Positions 1-11,699 of a DNA stretch of 64,000 bases are shown piece by piece (positions within the stretch are counted from its first letter, which is position 1; each line of letters starts with the position of its first letter). This DNA is from Primulina eburnea. Its lineage: Eukaryota; Streptophyta; Magnoliopsida; Lamiales; Gesneriaceae. Below the pieces are notes generated by a model. It searched no databases, was not told the origin of the DNA, and saw only the letters and a list, made by a program, of their open reading frames with translations. Location: positions 47,262,342-47,326,341 of the forward strand of contig NC_133101.1 in the NCBI RefSeq assembly GCF_022965805.1, in the 5' to 3' direction. Both the position numbers and the translations under genes were made by a program.

Positions 1-1859
1 TAACTATTTAAGCCTACAAGAATTTTTTCATATTTCTATTTGGCTTAAATCGATGACCTTTAAATTAATCCTTAAATATAACATAATAATGCGCTTTAAT
101 CCCGACTAATTCCAAAACTCATTATTTTGATCCGAAGCTTACCAAACTCCTTAAAATATCCCAAAACATATTTATAAGCATTCCTAGACGTAAACTCGAG
201 CTCATTTTACCACTTAATTGATTCATTTTAAAACTTAGACTGAGTCCCGATTTTGATCCGAATCGAACTGTAACTTAACCAAAACTTTCCCTACTTTTTA
301 CCTTAACTTAAAAAAACCCATTCTAAACCATTTACTACTTAAATTATTCCATCTAAATCCATAATGTTTCGGCTACCCTTCAATAAACTCAAGCCCCCCT
401 TGTACTCTTATCTTCCAACACATGTCTTCAACCCCATAAAGTTTCGGTCCACCTCCCATCTTCACTTGTCAAGCCTTTAAGGCTCACCCTTAAGACCTTA
501 ATGAACTCCTAAAACAATCCTAAACAAAGTATAAAGCTGCTGTGCAACTAAAAGCAGAAACGTTCGAGCCTCTCCAAGAACAACTACCCGAGCTCTCTTC
601 AACTAAACCCCCTTCGATCTGCTCCTGGACTGAGACCAGCTGTTCCAAACCTTAACCCACCTCTCCTAGACCTCGACTGGACCCTCATGGACAGCACCTA
701 GTTCTGGTTCAGCCCCCTTTTCACCCGAGTCTAATCTACCTTGCACCATACCTCTCGAAACCCTTACCACCCAAGAACACCACCTCTCGGCCCTTCATCC
801 TGTAACCATCAGCAACGAATTTAATCTCCAAAACAACATCATGACAACATGTTCAGCCCCTTAACAACCAAAACCCGCAGCCCTTTGCACAACATACGAA
901 GAAACATGAGTTGGTGAAGAGAAATGCAAAGATTTGAACAAAACCGAAGCCTTACCATGCTATGTGTTGGGTCGAAATATCTATGCAAATAACACATAAA
1001 TTAACAAGTATTTAGCATGTATGAAGCAGAAATGAAAGTACATAGCATGCCTTTGATGTATATGAACGAAACTTTGAATAACCGTGCAACAGAAGAGCAC
1101 CGAAGAATTTTCTTGAAATCAAAATGCTATGGCCGATGGTTTGGTGAAGGGAGGCTGCTGAATTGAGATAATGAGAGTGGGGATAAACTGAAATAAAGTG
1201 GTGTTGGCTTTGAGGGGAGAAATAAGATGATTCCTTCATGTGGAGGGGCTGTATAAATAAATGGATGGGTGGCAACTTAATATTAATTAGGTTTAAGTTT
1301 AGTAATAATTATAGTTTAGGTTAATTAAAATGTGTACTAACGGACCTCAATTAAAATAAGGCCCATTAAATCAAAACACTCTCCCAAAAAATATTCGCGT
1401 CGGAAAGTTTTTTGAAAATACAAGCCGAACCCTAAAAAATTCTCCCAATTCGATAAAATTTACGTACCGTTAAAAATTAAAATTTTGTGGATAAAAATAC
1501 CCAATAAATCCCAATTCTTGAAAAATACCTTTAAAAAATCTTATATTAATTAATAAAAAATTAATCATGTAATAAAAATAATTTTCTTTAAAATTCTCCG
1601 ATCCGGTCCGGTCCGGTCCCCGTTCCTCGTTAGAGTGCGAAAATGCATCTAGAAACCATAATGCATGAACTTTTAAAATTTCATGAATTAAATTCTACCA
1701 TGCATGAATTATGCATAAAATGCATAAAAATATTTAAACACAAATTAATGAAATAAAAACGCATTTAAAACTTTAAAACAATTTAATAAAATATCAAAAA
1801 AATTTAATAACTTGCATGCATGTGGTTCACGTGGACTTTCAAATTTTCGGGACGTTACA
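1..1859 (-). mobile_element. LTR fragment I, left side outside the window
   Basis: AT-rich, non-coding sequence ending in cgggacgttaca, the kind of terminus seen on LTRs here. Its layout (short CT-rich stretches, a 'ccctaa' leader-like segment near 1430, then a run of atgcat/aaataa words before the terminus) parallels the right-hand ends of the minus-strand LTRs of A (about 9840-10454) and J (about 50500-52090). No polypurine tract follows 1859, so it is either a solo LTR or a 5' LTR of a lost minus-strand element. The short open frame at 1012-1275 looks like chance. The orientation is inferred from the similarity to J and A. Confidence 0.5.
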
Positions 1860-2189
1860 TCCATGATCTTACATTGCGACGCAGAACTCATGGTACCTAT
1901 TGTATATTCAAGGACTTTATCTATGCAGTTTGTATGAGTATATAATCGAATAAAATCGTAAAATATTATTAAAATAAAGATTGTTTTACATTAGATACAA
2001 TAAATTCAATAAAGCCCGAGCCACAAGTTGGCTTGTCGGGCACATACTCTCACAATTTAATGTTATATTGTAGCATATAATATAAATCCAAGAAATATTT
2101 AGGGAATAATAATAATAATAATAAAACTCAGCAAGAATAGCTCACAACAAGAAAAAAATTAAAAGTTAACATGCTGAAGACAGTGGTTT
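1860..2189. other. Unassigned segment, possible copia LTR scrap
   Basis: No gene is seen. It contains an imperfect palindrome at about 2012-2040 (gcccga ... tcgggc arms around 'aagttggctt'). Read on the minus strand, the 'gtgcccgacaagcc...ggctcgggctttatt' wording resembles LTR-edge sequence of some plant Ty1/copia elements as I remember them. That assignment is weak. Confidence 0.25.
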
Positions 2190-2440
2190 CAGTGTAGGTT
2201 TTTTTTAATAATCAAAGGCAATAGTTTTCCAAAAATTGTTGTATATTAACTAATATTTTAGGTAAAGGACATCGGTTTTAAAATTGTTGTCTTTTAGCGT
2301 ATTTTTAGCACTCAAAGACGATAGTTTTGTACACTAATGTCTTTGAGAGTTATTTGTTTATAAAAATGGGAACATGGACAACGATTTTCCAGAACCGTTA
2401 TCTATAAGCTTGTTTTTAAAGTGAACTATTGTTTTTGAAT
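2190..2440. repeat. CACTA-like subterminal hairpin repeats, degenerate
   Basis: Four imperfect units lie about 55 bp apart (near 2207, 2262, 2317 and 2373). Each has a 'aaagacaa(c)ggtttt' arm followed by its rough inverse 'aaaac(c)gttgtcttt'. Plant CACTA (En/Spm) transposons carry arrays of such inverted subterminal units at their ends. The array is preceded by 'cagtgtag', a possible mutated inverse of a CACTA terminus. I found no intact terminal inverted repeat, partner end or transposase, so this is an end remnant. Confidence 0.45.
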
Positions 2441-3479
2441 ATTTTTTTAATTCATATTTGAATCAAATATATTTGCGAACCACAATGCAAATATATTCAA
2501 TTTATCAAACCTAAAACATTTGTATCTTCTTCTCTCATCCATTGTAACACGATCTACAGACCTAGCTACTAGGAAACGACATTCACCTCAGTAAAAAGAG
2601 AGTTCAAGCCTTGTTGATTCCAATTACAGCTTAAAATGAGAGTGTTGGGCTGTCACGTGGTTCTTGCCCGATTCTACCACCCACCGCCAATGGTTTTAAA
2701 AATCAATTTAGGTCTTTTGAATGTCACGATGTAAGCTTGATAAGCATGAATCCTATAGCATTTTTAGGATTTTATTTTGTCATATTTGTGCTTATCTGTT
2801 ATTTTTATTCAAAGTCTGTTATTTTTATTCAAAGTTTTAGGCTTAAATCGTCATATTTTTGTTATTTGTAGGTCTGACGAAAATGTGAAAACATTTTAAT
2901 TTTGGAGATAAGATCAAAAAATTTAATGCCAAGTAAGAAGGATTTCTGATAATGAAGGAAATAATTGATGAAGGATTTTTCCTATCTTCGAAGGATATTT
3001 GTGATAAGATCGATAAAATTTATAGTTGTGGAACAAATTTGGGCTAGAAATGTGATTTTTATCACATTTGAGTTGCCAAAAAAAAGTTTTGAAAGAAGGA
3101 CCAAAACAAAAGAAGTCCTGGAATAAAATGCAGCCACGTCTTATGACTGCTTCGGGACTATCTTGTAACTATGTAGAGGAGCTCAAAATTGATGGTAAAA
3201 ATACCATATTTTGAAAATCTTAATTGTGGTATTTGACTCATTCAATTTTTTTGGAGGGATGAAAACTTTTAGTAAGATAAATAAAGATTTGATAGAGCTT
3301 TTAATCCATAAAAACTCAATCTTTCTTATTGATTGAATTGATCCTATCATAGTAGGAGGATGATGTTTTATTTTTGGTAGTTTATTTGAAGGCAGAATAG
3401 CCTAGCAGTTGGAATCTGAAGAGGAATTTGACACAGACTTTAAGCAAGAATATGCAAAGAGTTATGAAGATATGGCTGG
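2441..3479. other. AT-rich stretch without a gene; possible leader of the following gag relic
   Basis: No supported coding sequence. It holds a perfect 20-bp tandem duplication at 2796-2815 and 2816-2835. From about 2730 onward it may be the 5' LTR or leader of the plus-strand gag relic that follows, judging only by position; no PBS was recognised. Confidence 0.3.
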
Positions 3480-4360
3480 AGAATAGGATCATCGTACTCT
3501 GATGGAGCTTCATCGACTAGCGGTTGGAGGTTATGGGTCAAACATTGTGCAACCAACATTTCAAGCAAATACATTTGAGCTTAAGCCATCAATCATCCAT
3601 ATACTTCAACTTCAAGTCATATTTGGTGGATTACCCTCCAAGGATCCAAATTCACATACGAAACAGTTCTTGTAAATTTGTGATACTATCAAATTAAATA
3701 GTGTAAGCATTGATGCCATTTGATTGAGGATATCTTTGTTTTACTTGCAAAGAGAGGCGATGGAGTGGCTCCGTTATTTACAGTAGGTTCTATCAACACA
3801 TGGGATTGTTTGGTTCAGTTCTTCATGAACAGGTATTTCCCACCAACTAAGATTACACAACTGAGAAATGATATCAAATCTTTTAGGAAGAAAGATGGGG
3901 AATCACTAAATCCAGCATGGGCGCGGCTCAAAAACATGATGAGAATGTATCATAGACATGGGTTCTCAACAGGCCAACAAGTTGATATTTTTTCTACGGG
4001 GTGGATACATAAGTGCGATCTATGCTTAATGAAGCTGCCAATGACAGCCTATACAAAAGGACACAAAAAAGCTTTACTTTAAATCATATAAAATTTGAAT
4101 GAAAATAATGTGGGTTATCAAGACAACAGAAGAGAGAAGAAAGTTGGATTCTTGAGATGGATGCTCTTGCAATTGTCACAGCCAAACTGGATGGATTAAC
4201 ACAACACATAGCTCAATTGCAAGCTAATGAAACAATGTCATTCAAACAAGTGAATCAAGTCCAAGGAAGTACTAAGATAGCTGAGGAACATAGAGTGACA
4301 CACAATTCATGCAAGTCACACCTTATGAAGGATCGTCATTTTTTGAGGGAGACTCGATAA
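3480..4360 (+). pseudogene. Gag relic of a Ty3/gypsy Athila/Tat-type element
   Basis: Read in plus-strand frames with several stops and shifts, this segment follows the order of plant Athila/Tat Gag. First comes a stretch resembling the 'F.GLP..DP..H...FL.ICDT.K' motif (about 3540-3700). Next is a core containing FFMNRYFPP, then LRNDIKSF and DGESLNPAWARLKNM, with RHGF following (3720-4080). A tail rich in Gln and Ala (4157-4357) corresponds to the spacer before the zinc knuckle. In the family this protein forms the retroelement particle. Stops interrupt the frame at about 3675, 3720 and 4082. No protease or pol follows, because LTR J begins at 4393 and cuts it off. It predates J. Confidence 0.6.
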
Positions 4361-4392
4361 ATTATGTGGGGTACCAAGGGCGAAAATAGTAC

Positions 4393-4657
4393 TGAAACGA
4401 CCCTCGTTTTATAACTTTAAAATTATACTATTTTTTTTTTATAAGCATGATTTCGAAAATCCACATTTTAAATAATTTAACATTTCCATAAATAAAAATA
4501 CTTTAACATAAGAAATTTCAAGTTGCATAAAAATCCCTACCGTCAATTAAAAAAATTCAACTCTAACATTTAACATGATCATCCTACTTCAAAATAAAGC
4601 ATAAAAATCTCTAATAAATCATTAACAAAAATTTTGAAGTCTTTTAAATACTAATCT
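4393..4657 (-). mobile_element. LTR J, first piece (split by K and A)
   Basis: It starts with tgaaacgaccc after the gag relic and runs to the K insertion. Joined across K (via 7651-7689) and A (to 49752), it gives one LTR whose internal wording ('ctagtgagtctaatgactcaacacg' region at about 49815, promoter-distal CT-rich part, 'ccctagaaaaccctag' at about 51205) matches the minus-strand LTR of A in order but not in detail. Its far end is lost at 52093, so no target duplication can be scored. Confidence 0.55.
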
Positions 4658-7650
4658 TGTATAACCCGTGATTAGACTACGTATAAGCCATGTATAATTC
4701 TAGTATTTTAAATTAAAATAATTTTATTTCACGAGTATTTAAATGCTTTTCTTTAAAAGTTAATTATTTTATGCAGTAGTTTAAATTTTTATCTTTCAGT
4801 TAATTCAGTGAGGCCGGACTGGAGTTGGAGTTTTGAGATAGAATTTAAGATTAAGAAATCATTCCCAGAGTTTATTTTAGCTAGCTAATAAGCTGATTTA
4901 ATTTAAAAGGAGGTTTAAGAAATTATTTTAGTAACTTGAGGTGAGTAGGAAATAAGTTCATTTAGGTTCCTTAATTGAGGTGTTAATTCACTAAATTATT
5001 TAAGGGATAGGTAAGGCTCTTAAGGTTTAAAAAAATTACTAACCAAACAATATTTCCCCTCCATTTATAAGCTAAATTTCGGCCACCCCTAATTGATCAA
5101 CATTTCTTTGCCAACTCACCTTTGACACTTTCCTTGTTATTTAATTAGTAGGATAATCCCTTCATTTTTTTGATCACCATTTAATTAATAATCAACCTTA
5201 TCCTAGCCTTGTTATGGCATGTAAAAATCGGTCATTAATCCCTTCAACGAACCATTTGATATCAAGCAAATTCAAAATTCAAAAGAGGGGAGACTTGGTC
5301 TTTCCATCCCACCTATATTGCAACCTTTTCCCCTCACTCTCCTAACCATCACTTCCCCTCCCCCCATGACCGAAATTGAGAGCTTTTCAGAGTAGAAAAA
5401 ACGTGAGAATCATAGCAATAATTAGGAGAGAAAATCGAGAAGCAAGCAAGAAAAAAAAACCGCTCCATCTCCTCCGCGCCGCGTCGTTGCGTTTCGTTCG
5501 TTTTTTTTTCAAAACGAAACCAGGCATGTATATGTTCTTCTTTGCTCTTCAATCAAGCCATAGTAGTATTTTGAAACATCGTAATCATGATTTTCTTAAG
5601 CTAAAAACCGAAATCTTTTCTTACCATTTTCGAAAATGAAGTGCAGAATTTTATTCTGCTTTCATGCTTCACGGTTCGTTTGTTTTGTGAGTACAGGTGG
5701 ATGGTTCCATTCCAGGCTCCCAAGACTACATCTAGACATGTACTAGGATGGATTAGAACCATTTTGGTCCATTAGTTCAGCCCCCATGCTTGCTGGAAAT
5801 CGAAATGACAGCAACTCCCCAAACATGTCCCAATTGCATTCGATTTTCTTGTGTGATGTCAAAGGATGATGGATCTGATCTTGGCTGCCCTAAAGGCTAT
5901 AGCCATGGTTAGAACATCTCCTGGTGATGTCTAAGACGTGACCAAGTCGCCATTTTGAGGCTTGGTCCATGGTGGAATCGGTTTTTAATTTAAGACAAAA
6001 GAACAGATTTTCGGCCCTCCCCCTTATTTCATGTGTAGTTCGATTTTTGTGTAGCAATGTGGTTCTTGGTTGGCCTATGGCCCTTAGCCACGGTTCACAC
6101 CCTACCTCTTGATGTCTAGATTGTGCCATTGTCAACCAAATGACCAATGGAAGGGTCCATGACAGCAAGAACTGCCGCAACATTCCCACGCGCAGATTAG
6201 GTGCTCGGTTGGGACGTTTGTTTTGTTTCTTGGGTGGTTCGAATTGTGGCTGGCCTAGGGCCATTAGCCATGGTTCAAACCATACCCTAGGATGTTGATA
6301 AGAGGTTCTGGTCGGTGATTCAAGCCCCAATGGCCATTAGCCTCGAAAACGATGCAAGGAAACCAAAGCACAACTACTGTATTTTTGTGGACAACAACTT
6401 GCTGCTTCGGTTCAGTGGCTCGTTCGAGTTCTTTGTTGGCTTTTAGCCTATGGCCTTGGACTGGACAGTGCCTCATCGAGTTGGGAAGGTCATGTTTTTG
6501 GCCGTTCATGATTCGGATCATTTTTGAGGTCGTACGAGAAATTACGGTGCGATGTGCCAAATTGACTCTCGAAAGAGCGTTTCATGTTTTGGCCTCCATT
6601 CACCAAATTTTCGACTTGCATAATTTTTGGAGCATCATTTCATCATTTTAGGTGTATTTTAATCATGACTAAATGATTGTTCAGTGTTGGTTCAGGTTGG
6701 CCTGGAGTCATGATTAAATATGAAGTCGTTTGGCGTAATTGTCTCGTTTTTGGATTCAATTACTAAGTTTGGTCAAGAAAATTCATTTGCATATTTTTCA
6801 TGATAAATTTAGGTCAAAGCGAGCCTGGGAACGATCCAATCCATGTGGTAAAATAATACATGATATTTCATTATGCCATTTAAATATATTACGTGCATAA
6901 AAATAAAATATTCATTTTTTAGATTTAGGCGATATTGCTTGTGGCCATTTCACTATCATGGGAGCATTGTATTATCCGGTCGCCAGTTACCGGTCAGTTC
7001 AGTTATGTACCACCCAGTATACTGTGGCATTAGTCTGATAAGAAGTTCATTATTTCACCCGGTCGCTAGTTACCGGTCAGTTCAGTTCAGTGCAGGGGCC
7101 ACTTGCGTAGACCATATTCTCAACAGAAAATTTATGACATGCTATTTTATTACAGGGCTCCATGGAGCAAACATTTTCACTGTGATTTTCAGTTCAGTTA
7201 TGCACGTATTATAATTGCTCATGATAAGTTATTTGCACATTATGACATGATATTTTACTCCCATGCAAATTTATCATATTATTTACTCTTTATTTACGAT
7301 ATATACATGCTGAGTCTTTAGACTCACTAGACTTGATTGTTGTAGGTATTGATGAGGTCGGGACCGAAGGCGGGGACCAGTGAGCTAGCTTGGATCGGCA
7401 GTAGTGGAACCCGAGGACCTCATTTACAGCATTTGTCATATTTTTTTATGCTCAAACATTTTATCAGTTGTTGAATACTTTAACTGGTTATTTTGGCGAG
7501 TAATAATTTCTTCCGCTGCTATTTTGAACATTTAAACTTGATTTATCAGTTGATTTTGTGGATGAGGCAATTTTGATTATTTTAAAAAAAAATAATTTTT
7601 TAATTTTTCCGCAAATTTTCAAACCCGAATTTTCGGGCCATTATAAATCT
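4653..7650 (+). mobile_element. Solo LTR K with target-site duplication
   Basis: The LTR itself is 4658-7645 (2,988 bp). It starts tgtataaccc and ends gggccattata, and is flanked by the 5-bp duplication aatct (4653-4657 and 7646-7650). No PBS, PPT or coding region exists, so it is a solo LTR left by recombination between two LTRs. It lies in plus orientation: the words around 'gtctttagactcactagacttg' (about 7312) are the reverse of the same segment in the LTR of A. A TATA-like tttataag lies near 5056. Internal direct repeats include a roughly 80-bp duplication (about 6975-7090, 'gtcgc(c/t)agttaccggtcagttcag') and degenerate units of about 180 bp built on 'ggcc(t)atggccnttagcca(t/c)ggttc' (about 5885-6450). 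The last dinucleotide is TA instead of CA. Open frames such as 5890-6330 are not supported as genes. Confidence 0.8.
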
Positions 7651-7689
7651 AATGCGGAATATAAATTTCCATCAGGAGTGTACTGTCTG
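7651..7689 (-). mobile_element. LTR J, 39-bp piece between K and A
   Basis: This short remnant lies between the K target duplication and the start of A. It ends with gtctg (7685-7689), which is duplicated on the far side of A at 49747-49751. Confidence 0.6.
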
Positions 7690-10454
7690 TGTAACGTACC
7701 GTATTTTGAACTACTTGAAAAATTTGCGGAAAAATTAAAAATTTTCTTAAATAAAAAGTGAACCTTCAAAATCCTGATAATGTAAACCGATCATCCCATA
7801 ACCAATGAAACAAAATATCTCAAAGTAAAATTTACCAAAATATTTGCTAAAAATCTCAGAACCGATAACAAGAAATCAGAGTATTTTTAAACAATTCATA
7901 AAACTTAAAACTTGGGCGGTCCTCGGGTCTAGCAACCTGCTCAGTCCAAGCCTGCTCCTTGGTCCCCACCCCTCGTCTCCTCGAAATCTTCCTCACCTGC
8001 ATCGATCAAGTCTAGTGAGTCTAAAGACTCAACACGTATAAACTGGGAGTAACAAGTACTACATAATAAAACCACATGCAACTTCAAAATAGAGCATACA
8101 TAACTTGAAACTTGAACTTGCACTTAAACTTGAACTTACATACATACATACGTAGACGTGCCATAAACATAAACTTTTCTAAAACGTGCTTGCGTACTTG
8201 TACATACATGAACATACATGAACTTCATCATTTTTCGTAGAGGCATGTTTCAAAGTAAGTGTAACCATAACATAAATCGCCTGATCAGACTAAACCATAG
8301 TACTGGGCTGACAGGGAATATCCACTGCCACATACATGAGATCCCCGTTCATGCTTTAACGGGTGGATTCGTCCCTGTTCATGCTTTAACGCTTTTCAAT
8401 CCTGATCTAAACCCGTACATGATTTAACGCGGTGGATTGCTCTCCGGCCATGCTTTACCTCTTTCCAATCCCATACATAATTGGTCACAAGACATTTAGC
8501 ATACCTCAAAAACTTGAAATACTTTCTTTTGCACGTCGAACATACTTACTTGGTGTTGAGGGATTCGTTGGATCTCACTTGGGACCGCTGCTGCACTTAC
8601 TAACATGAATTCGGATACTTAACTGGTGTAACTTAGACGTAATAATCATGCTTACATTACAAACTCATTCATTTCCTTAGGACGTTCTAAAGTTCCCGTG
8701 ACTCGACCTTGTTAAACATTGCACTGAACTAAGGTATCAACCTCAAAACATTTAACATAATTTTTCCAAAAAATGAAGTACACGGACCCCGTGCTCGGGC
8801 CCGGCACCGGGTCCGTGTAGGTACTGGAAAAGACGTGTGCAGAAAAGAGAAGGCACGGACCCCGTGTCTGGGTCTGTGTAGCTACTAGAAATTGACACTT
8901 TGAAAGAGCAAAGGCACAGACCCCGTGTCAGGGTCTGTGTAGACGTCCGCGTACATACTAGAAAGATGCACCAAGTGAAAAACAAAGGCACGTACCCCGT
9001 GCTCTGGTCCGTGTGGGGGTTCGTGCCGCCTCGGATTGATGAAACTACGGGAAAATCTTTCACTGTGCCTATTCCACCCAACCAAACCGAATGGAATAAG
9101 AATCCACACAACGAGACCCGCCCTAGGACACTAGGGCATTGACTCCAACCCATACGAACCATCGGAGATGATCCCAACATCGACAATCAACAACCAAACG
9201 GTACAACCTGAAGTTTGACACCCAATCGATTCCTACGACTCCTACTCAACTTGGTGCCTAATGACAAGAAGAGAGACACCAAAATAATCCCAACATCATT
9301 CTTGACTTACTTAAATGCTGCACTGATCACCCATCGATTCCTAACGAAGCCTGCAACAATAAAACTTCAAGAACGCATCAATAACATAATTTTCAGAAAA
9401 ACGCAATTTGAGCAGTCTCACAAAAAATTCCATAACTCACTCAATTTTTATCCAAATATTTCGAATTTACAGTCAAATCAAAGGTATCAAAAATTTCTAC
9501 AATTTTCATGTTGAAAGTTTTCTCAGAATCACGACCGAAAAATCGTAATATTTAAAAAGACAGCAAAAACGTTATTTTAGATCCAAAAATGGTTTCAAAA
9601 GTGATCTAAACATAATTGCTCAAATTTCTACACATCACATGTATTTTTACGCATAAATTACAACACAACGCATAATATGACGAGATCGATGCAGAAATAA
9701 CAGAATATGTGTGCCTTTTGATAATTAAAATACCAAAATGACGATACCGAAGCGGGAAGGAAGCGCGGGTTGATTCGGGACGACCGTGGAATGATTTTCT
9801 TGCAAGGAAATCGACAAAAATTTGCTGAAATAAATCAGAGGAAGGGGCGGCTGCTCTATGGTTCCGAGAACCCTAATTTTCTCTTCTCAAAATAATAAAA
9901 GTTTGAAAGAAATATGTGTGTGTGTTGTGTCGTTTATAGGTGTGTGTAAAAGTGTGTATGTGCGTGAGTTTCGTGTTTAATTAGGGAATTAAATGGCTTC
10001 ATTATATTAAAAATATTAATTAAAAAATGCTAATAAAAAGCTAATTAAAAATGTTAATCCCCACTACAAGCCAAATCCCTAATTTAAAATAAAACCACAC
10101 TTGCTAAACTTTAAAATTTTTAAAATTCTAAATTCACTCAAATAAATAGCTTAGGCTTTTAGAATGTTAAAACTAAATAAATTATTTAAAATGCCCCATT
10201 CTTAACTTGAATTACCATACCACGTTTAAAAATGGCCAAAATCGTCCCTATCTCCTTTCCTCGATCCTGCATCGAATAATCGCCTGAACTTGAAACTCGA
10301 GAAATATTTTAACGTGCATCACATAAACATAAATAATTTGAAATAATGCATTTAAATAATTCATGCATCGTTAAAACTCATTTTTAAATTAAATAAATAA
10401 TTTAACAATTAAATAAATGCTTGGGTTATACGTGTACTGACTTTGGGCACTACA
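7690..10454 (-). repeat. 3' LTR of element A
   Basis: 2,765 bp, from tgtaacgtaccg to gggcactaca in plus coordinates. It aligns along its length with 48061-49746, except for about 1.07 kb (roughly 8772-9837) that is missing from the 5' LTR. A minus-strand TATA box (cctataaacg in sense, near 9938) is preceded by a CA-rich stretch. The palindrome array at 8776-9030 lies downstream of this TATA, probably in the transcribed leader. Confidence 0.85.
8776..9030. repeat. Hairpin minisatellite in the LTR of A
   Basis: Four units of about 60-75 bp each carry (c)ggCACGGACCCCGTG followed by 'tctgggtctgtgtag'. CACGG-ACC-CCGTG is a short perfect hairpin. The array is present only in the 3' LTR; the matching region of the 5' LTR is deleted. 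The overlapping open frames on both strands here (for example 8752-9186) result from the repeat, not from genes. Confidence 0.75.
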
Positions 10455-10470
10455 GTTCCTCTCTACTTAT
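10455..10470 (-). other. Polypurine tract of element A
   Basis: In minus sense this is aagtagagaggaac, directly next to the 3' LTR. It is the usual plus-strand DNA priming site, and its position fixes the inner edge of the LTR. Confidence 0.6.
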
Positions 10471-10489
10471 AAAATATTCATCCTCGAAA

Positions 10490-11195
10490 TTAAATCTTAC
10501 CGAACAACTCCTGGTAGCGAATTCTCATGTCTGCTTCGGCTTCCCAAGTGGCCTCTTCTACTGATTGATTTAGTGACCAGACATTGACCAACTTGGTTAT
10601 TTTTTCCGAAGTCTCCGCTCCTCTCTGTCTAGGATTTGGACGGGTCTTTCCTCATATGACAGGTCTGGATACAACTGTAACGGTTCATATCTCAACACGT
10701 GCAAAGGATTAGCTAGGTACTTCCTCAGCATCGAGACGTGGAACACATTGTGTACCCCGGCCAGATTTGGCGGAAGGGCAACACAATAGGCCAGTGTCCC
10801 AACTCTGTCCAAAATTTTAAACGGTCCAATAAACCTCGGACTGAGCTTGCCTCTCTTCCCAAATCTCATAACACCCTTCATGGGTGCTATCTTCACGAAA
10901 ACGTGATCACCTATGGAAAAGTCTAGATCTCTTCTTCTCTTATAAGCATAGCTCTTTTGACGAATCTGGGCGGTCTTCATTCTGTCCCGAATCTTGACCA
11001 CCACATCTGCAGTCTGCTGAATTATCTCTAGACCAAGTTCTGATCTCACACCAACCTCATCCCAATGAATTGGTGATCTGCACTTTCTTCCATACAATGC
11101 CTCGTAGGGATCCATACCTATAGATGATTGGAAACTGTTATAGGTAAACTCCACTAGAGGTAGCTTAGATTCCCAAGTCCCCTGGAAATCGATCA
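10490..11195 (-). pseudogene. Element A integrase C-terminal half and chromodomain
   Basis: This piece continues the integrase that begins at 20835-21447 on the other side of insertion B. It shows the [19 protein letters not shown] region, the basic YKRRRDLDFSIGDHVFVK segment, and the GPF/Y module ([16 protein letters not shown]) leading to [10 protein letters not shown] chromodomain-like tail follows: VQILDREERRLRKK, then after a frameshift near 10597 EEATWEAEADM, ending at 10490. In chromoviruses this tail is thought to direct integration into heterochromatin. The frameshift splits the chromodomain, so the copy is not functional. Confidence 0.8.
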
Positions 11196-11327
11196 TACAG
11201 TGTAATGCTCGGGATTTTTATCTGTTAATCTGCGATTATTGATTTATAATTTGATGTGATTATGGAAAGAAAGGATCGGACCGGGAAAGACGAGAAAAGA
11301 CGTGAATTATGTACGAGGACAGTACCC

Positions 11328-11603
11328 CTCGCGCATATGCGTGGCACTGATGCGCGCATATGCGTGAGGCAGGCAGAGGACCTCGCGCATATGTGCGAGA
11401 GAGGATGCGCATATGCTTGAGCATGTGTGATTGATAATGCCAAGTCCAGAGAACCTCGCGCATATGCAATAATCTTCTCGGTAGCTCGCGCATATGCGCC
11501 ACGATGGTGCGCGCATATGCGCGAGCTACCGAGAAGATTATTGCGGAGACCAGTAGGTCTCGCGCATATGCGCCGGTTGATGTCGCGCATATGCACGAGA
11601 CGT
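11328..11603. repeat. Array of the palindrome TCGCGCATATGCGCGA in the promoter of B
   Basis: Nine units of a self-complementary motif centred on GCGCATATGCGC, spaced 20-50 bp apart, end about 45 bp before the LTR TATA box. Two units form the tips of a 33-bp perfect inverted repeat (11467-11499 and 11511-11543). The overlapping open frames rich in 'AYAR', 'RICA' and 'HMR' on both strands come from this repeat. The position suggests promoter elements or a structured region, but function is not shown. Confidence 0.85.
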
Positions 11604-11646
11604 ACTGCGTGAAGAAGTGGCCACTTGGCCTTGGACATGCAATATC

Positions 11647-11661
11647 TATATATATATATAT
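11647..11661 (+). promoter_or_regulatory. TATA box of LTR B
   Basis: An alternating (TA)n stretch lies just downstream of the palindrome array and of a gtggccacttgg box. The same order of array, then a box resembling acgtggc, then (TA)n occurs in F, G and H read in their own sense, which supports a promoter role. Confidence 0.6.
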
Positions 11662-11699
11662 CAAACCTTCAGAGCTTCAGCATTTCAGAAGAAGAAATG

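Noticed and set aside
5890..6651. Open frames on both strands in solo LTR K, and similar ones at 5349-5639 and 6873-7321
   Set aside because: They lie in a non-coding LTR with degenerate repeats, overlap on both strands and resemble no protein.
8752..9186. 144-residue minus frame with partners on both strands
   Set aside because: It is generated by the CACGGACCCCGTG minisatellite and absent from the other LTR of A.
11328..11603. Regularly spaced palindromic repeats resembling a CRISPR array
   Set aside because: The DNA is a plant LTR, the spacers are conserved between copies, there are no cas genes, and the array lies in a promoter.
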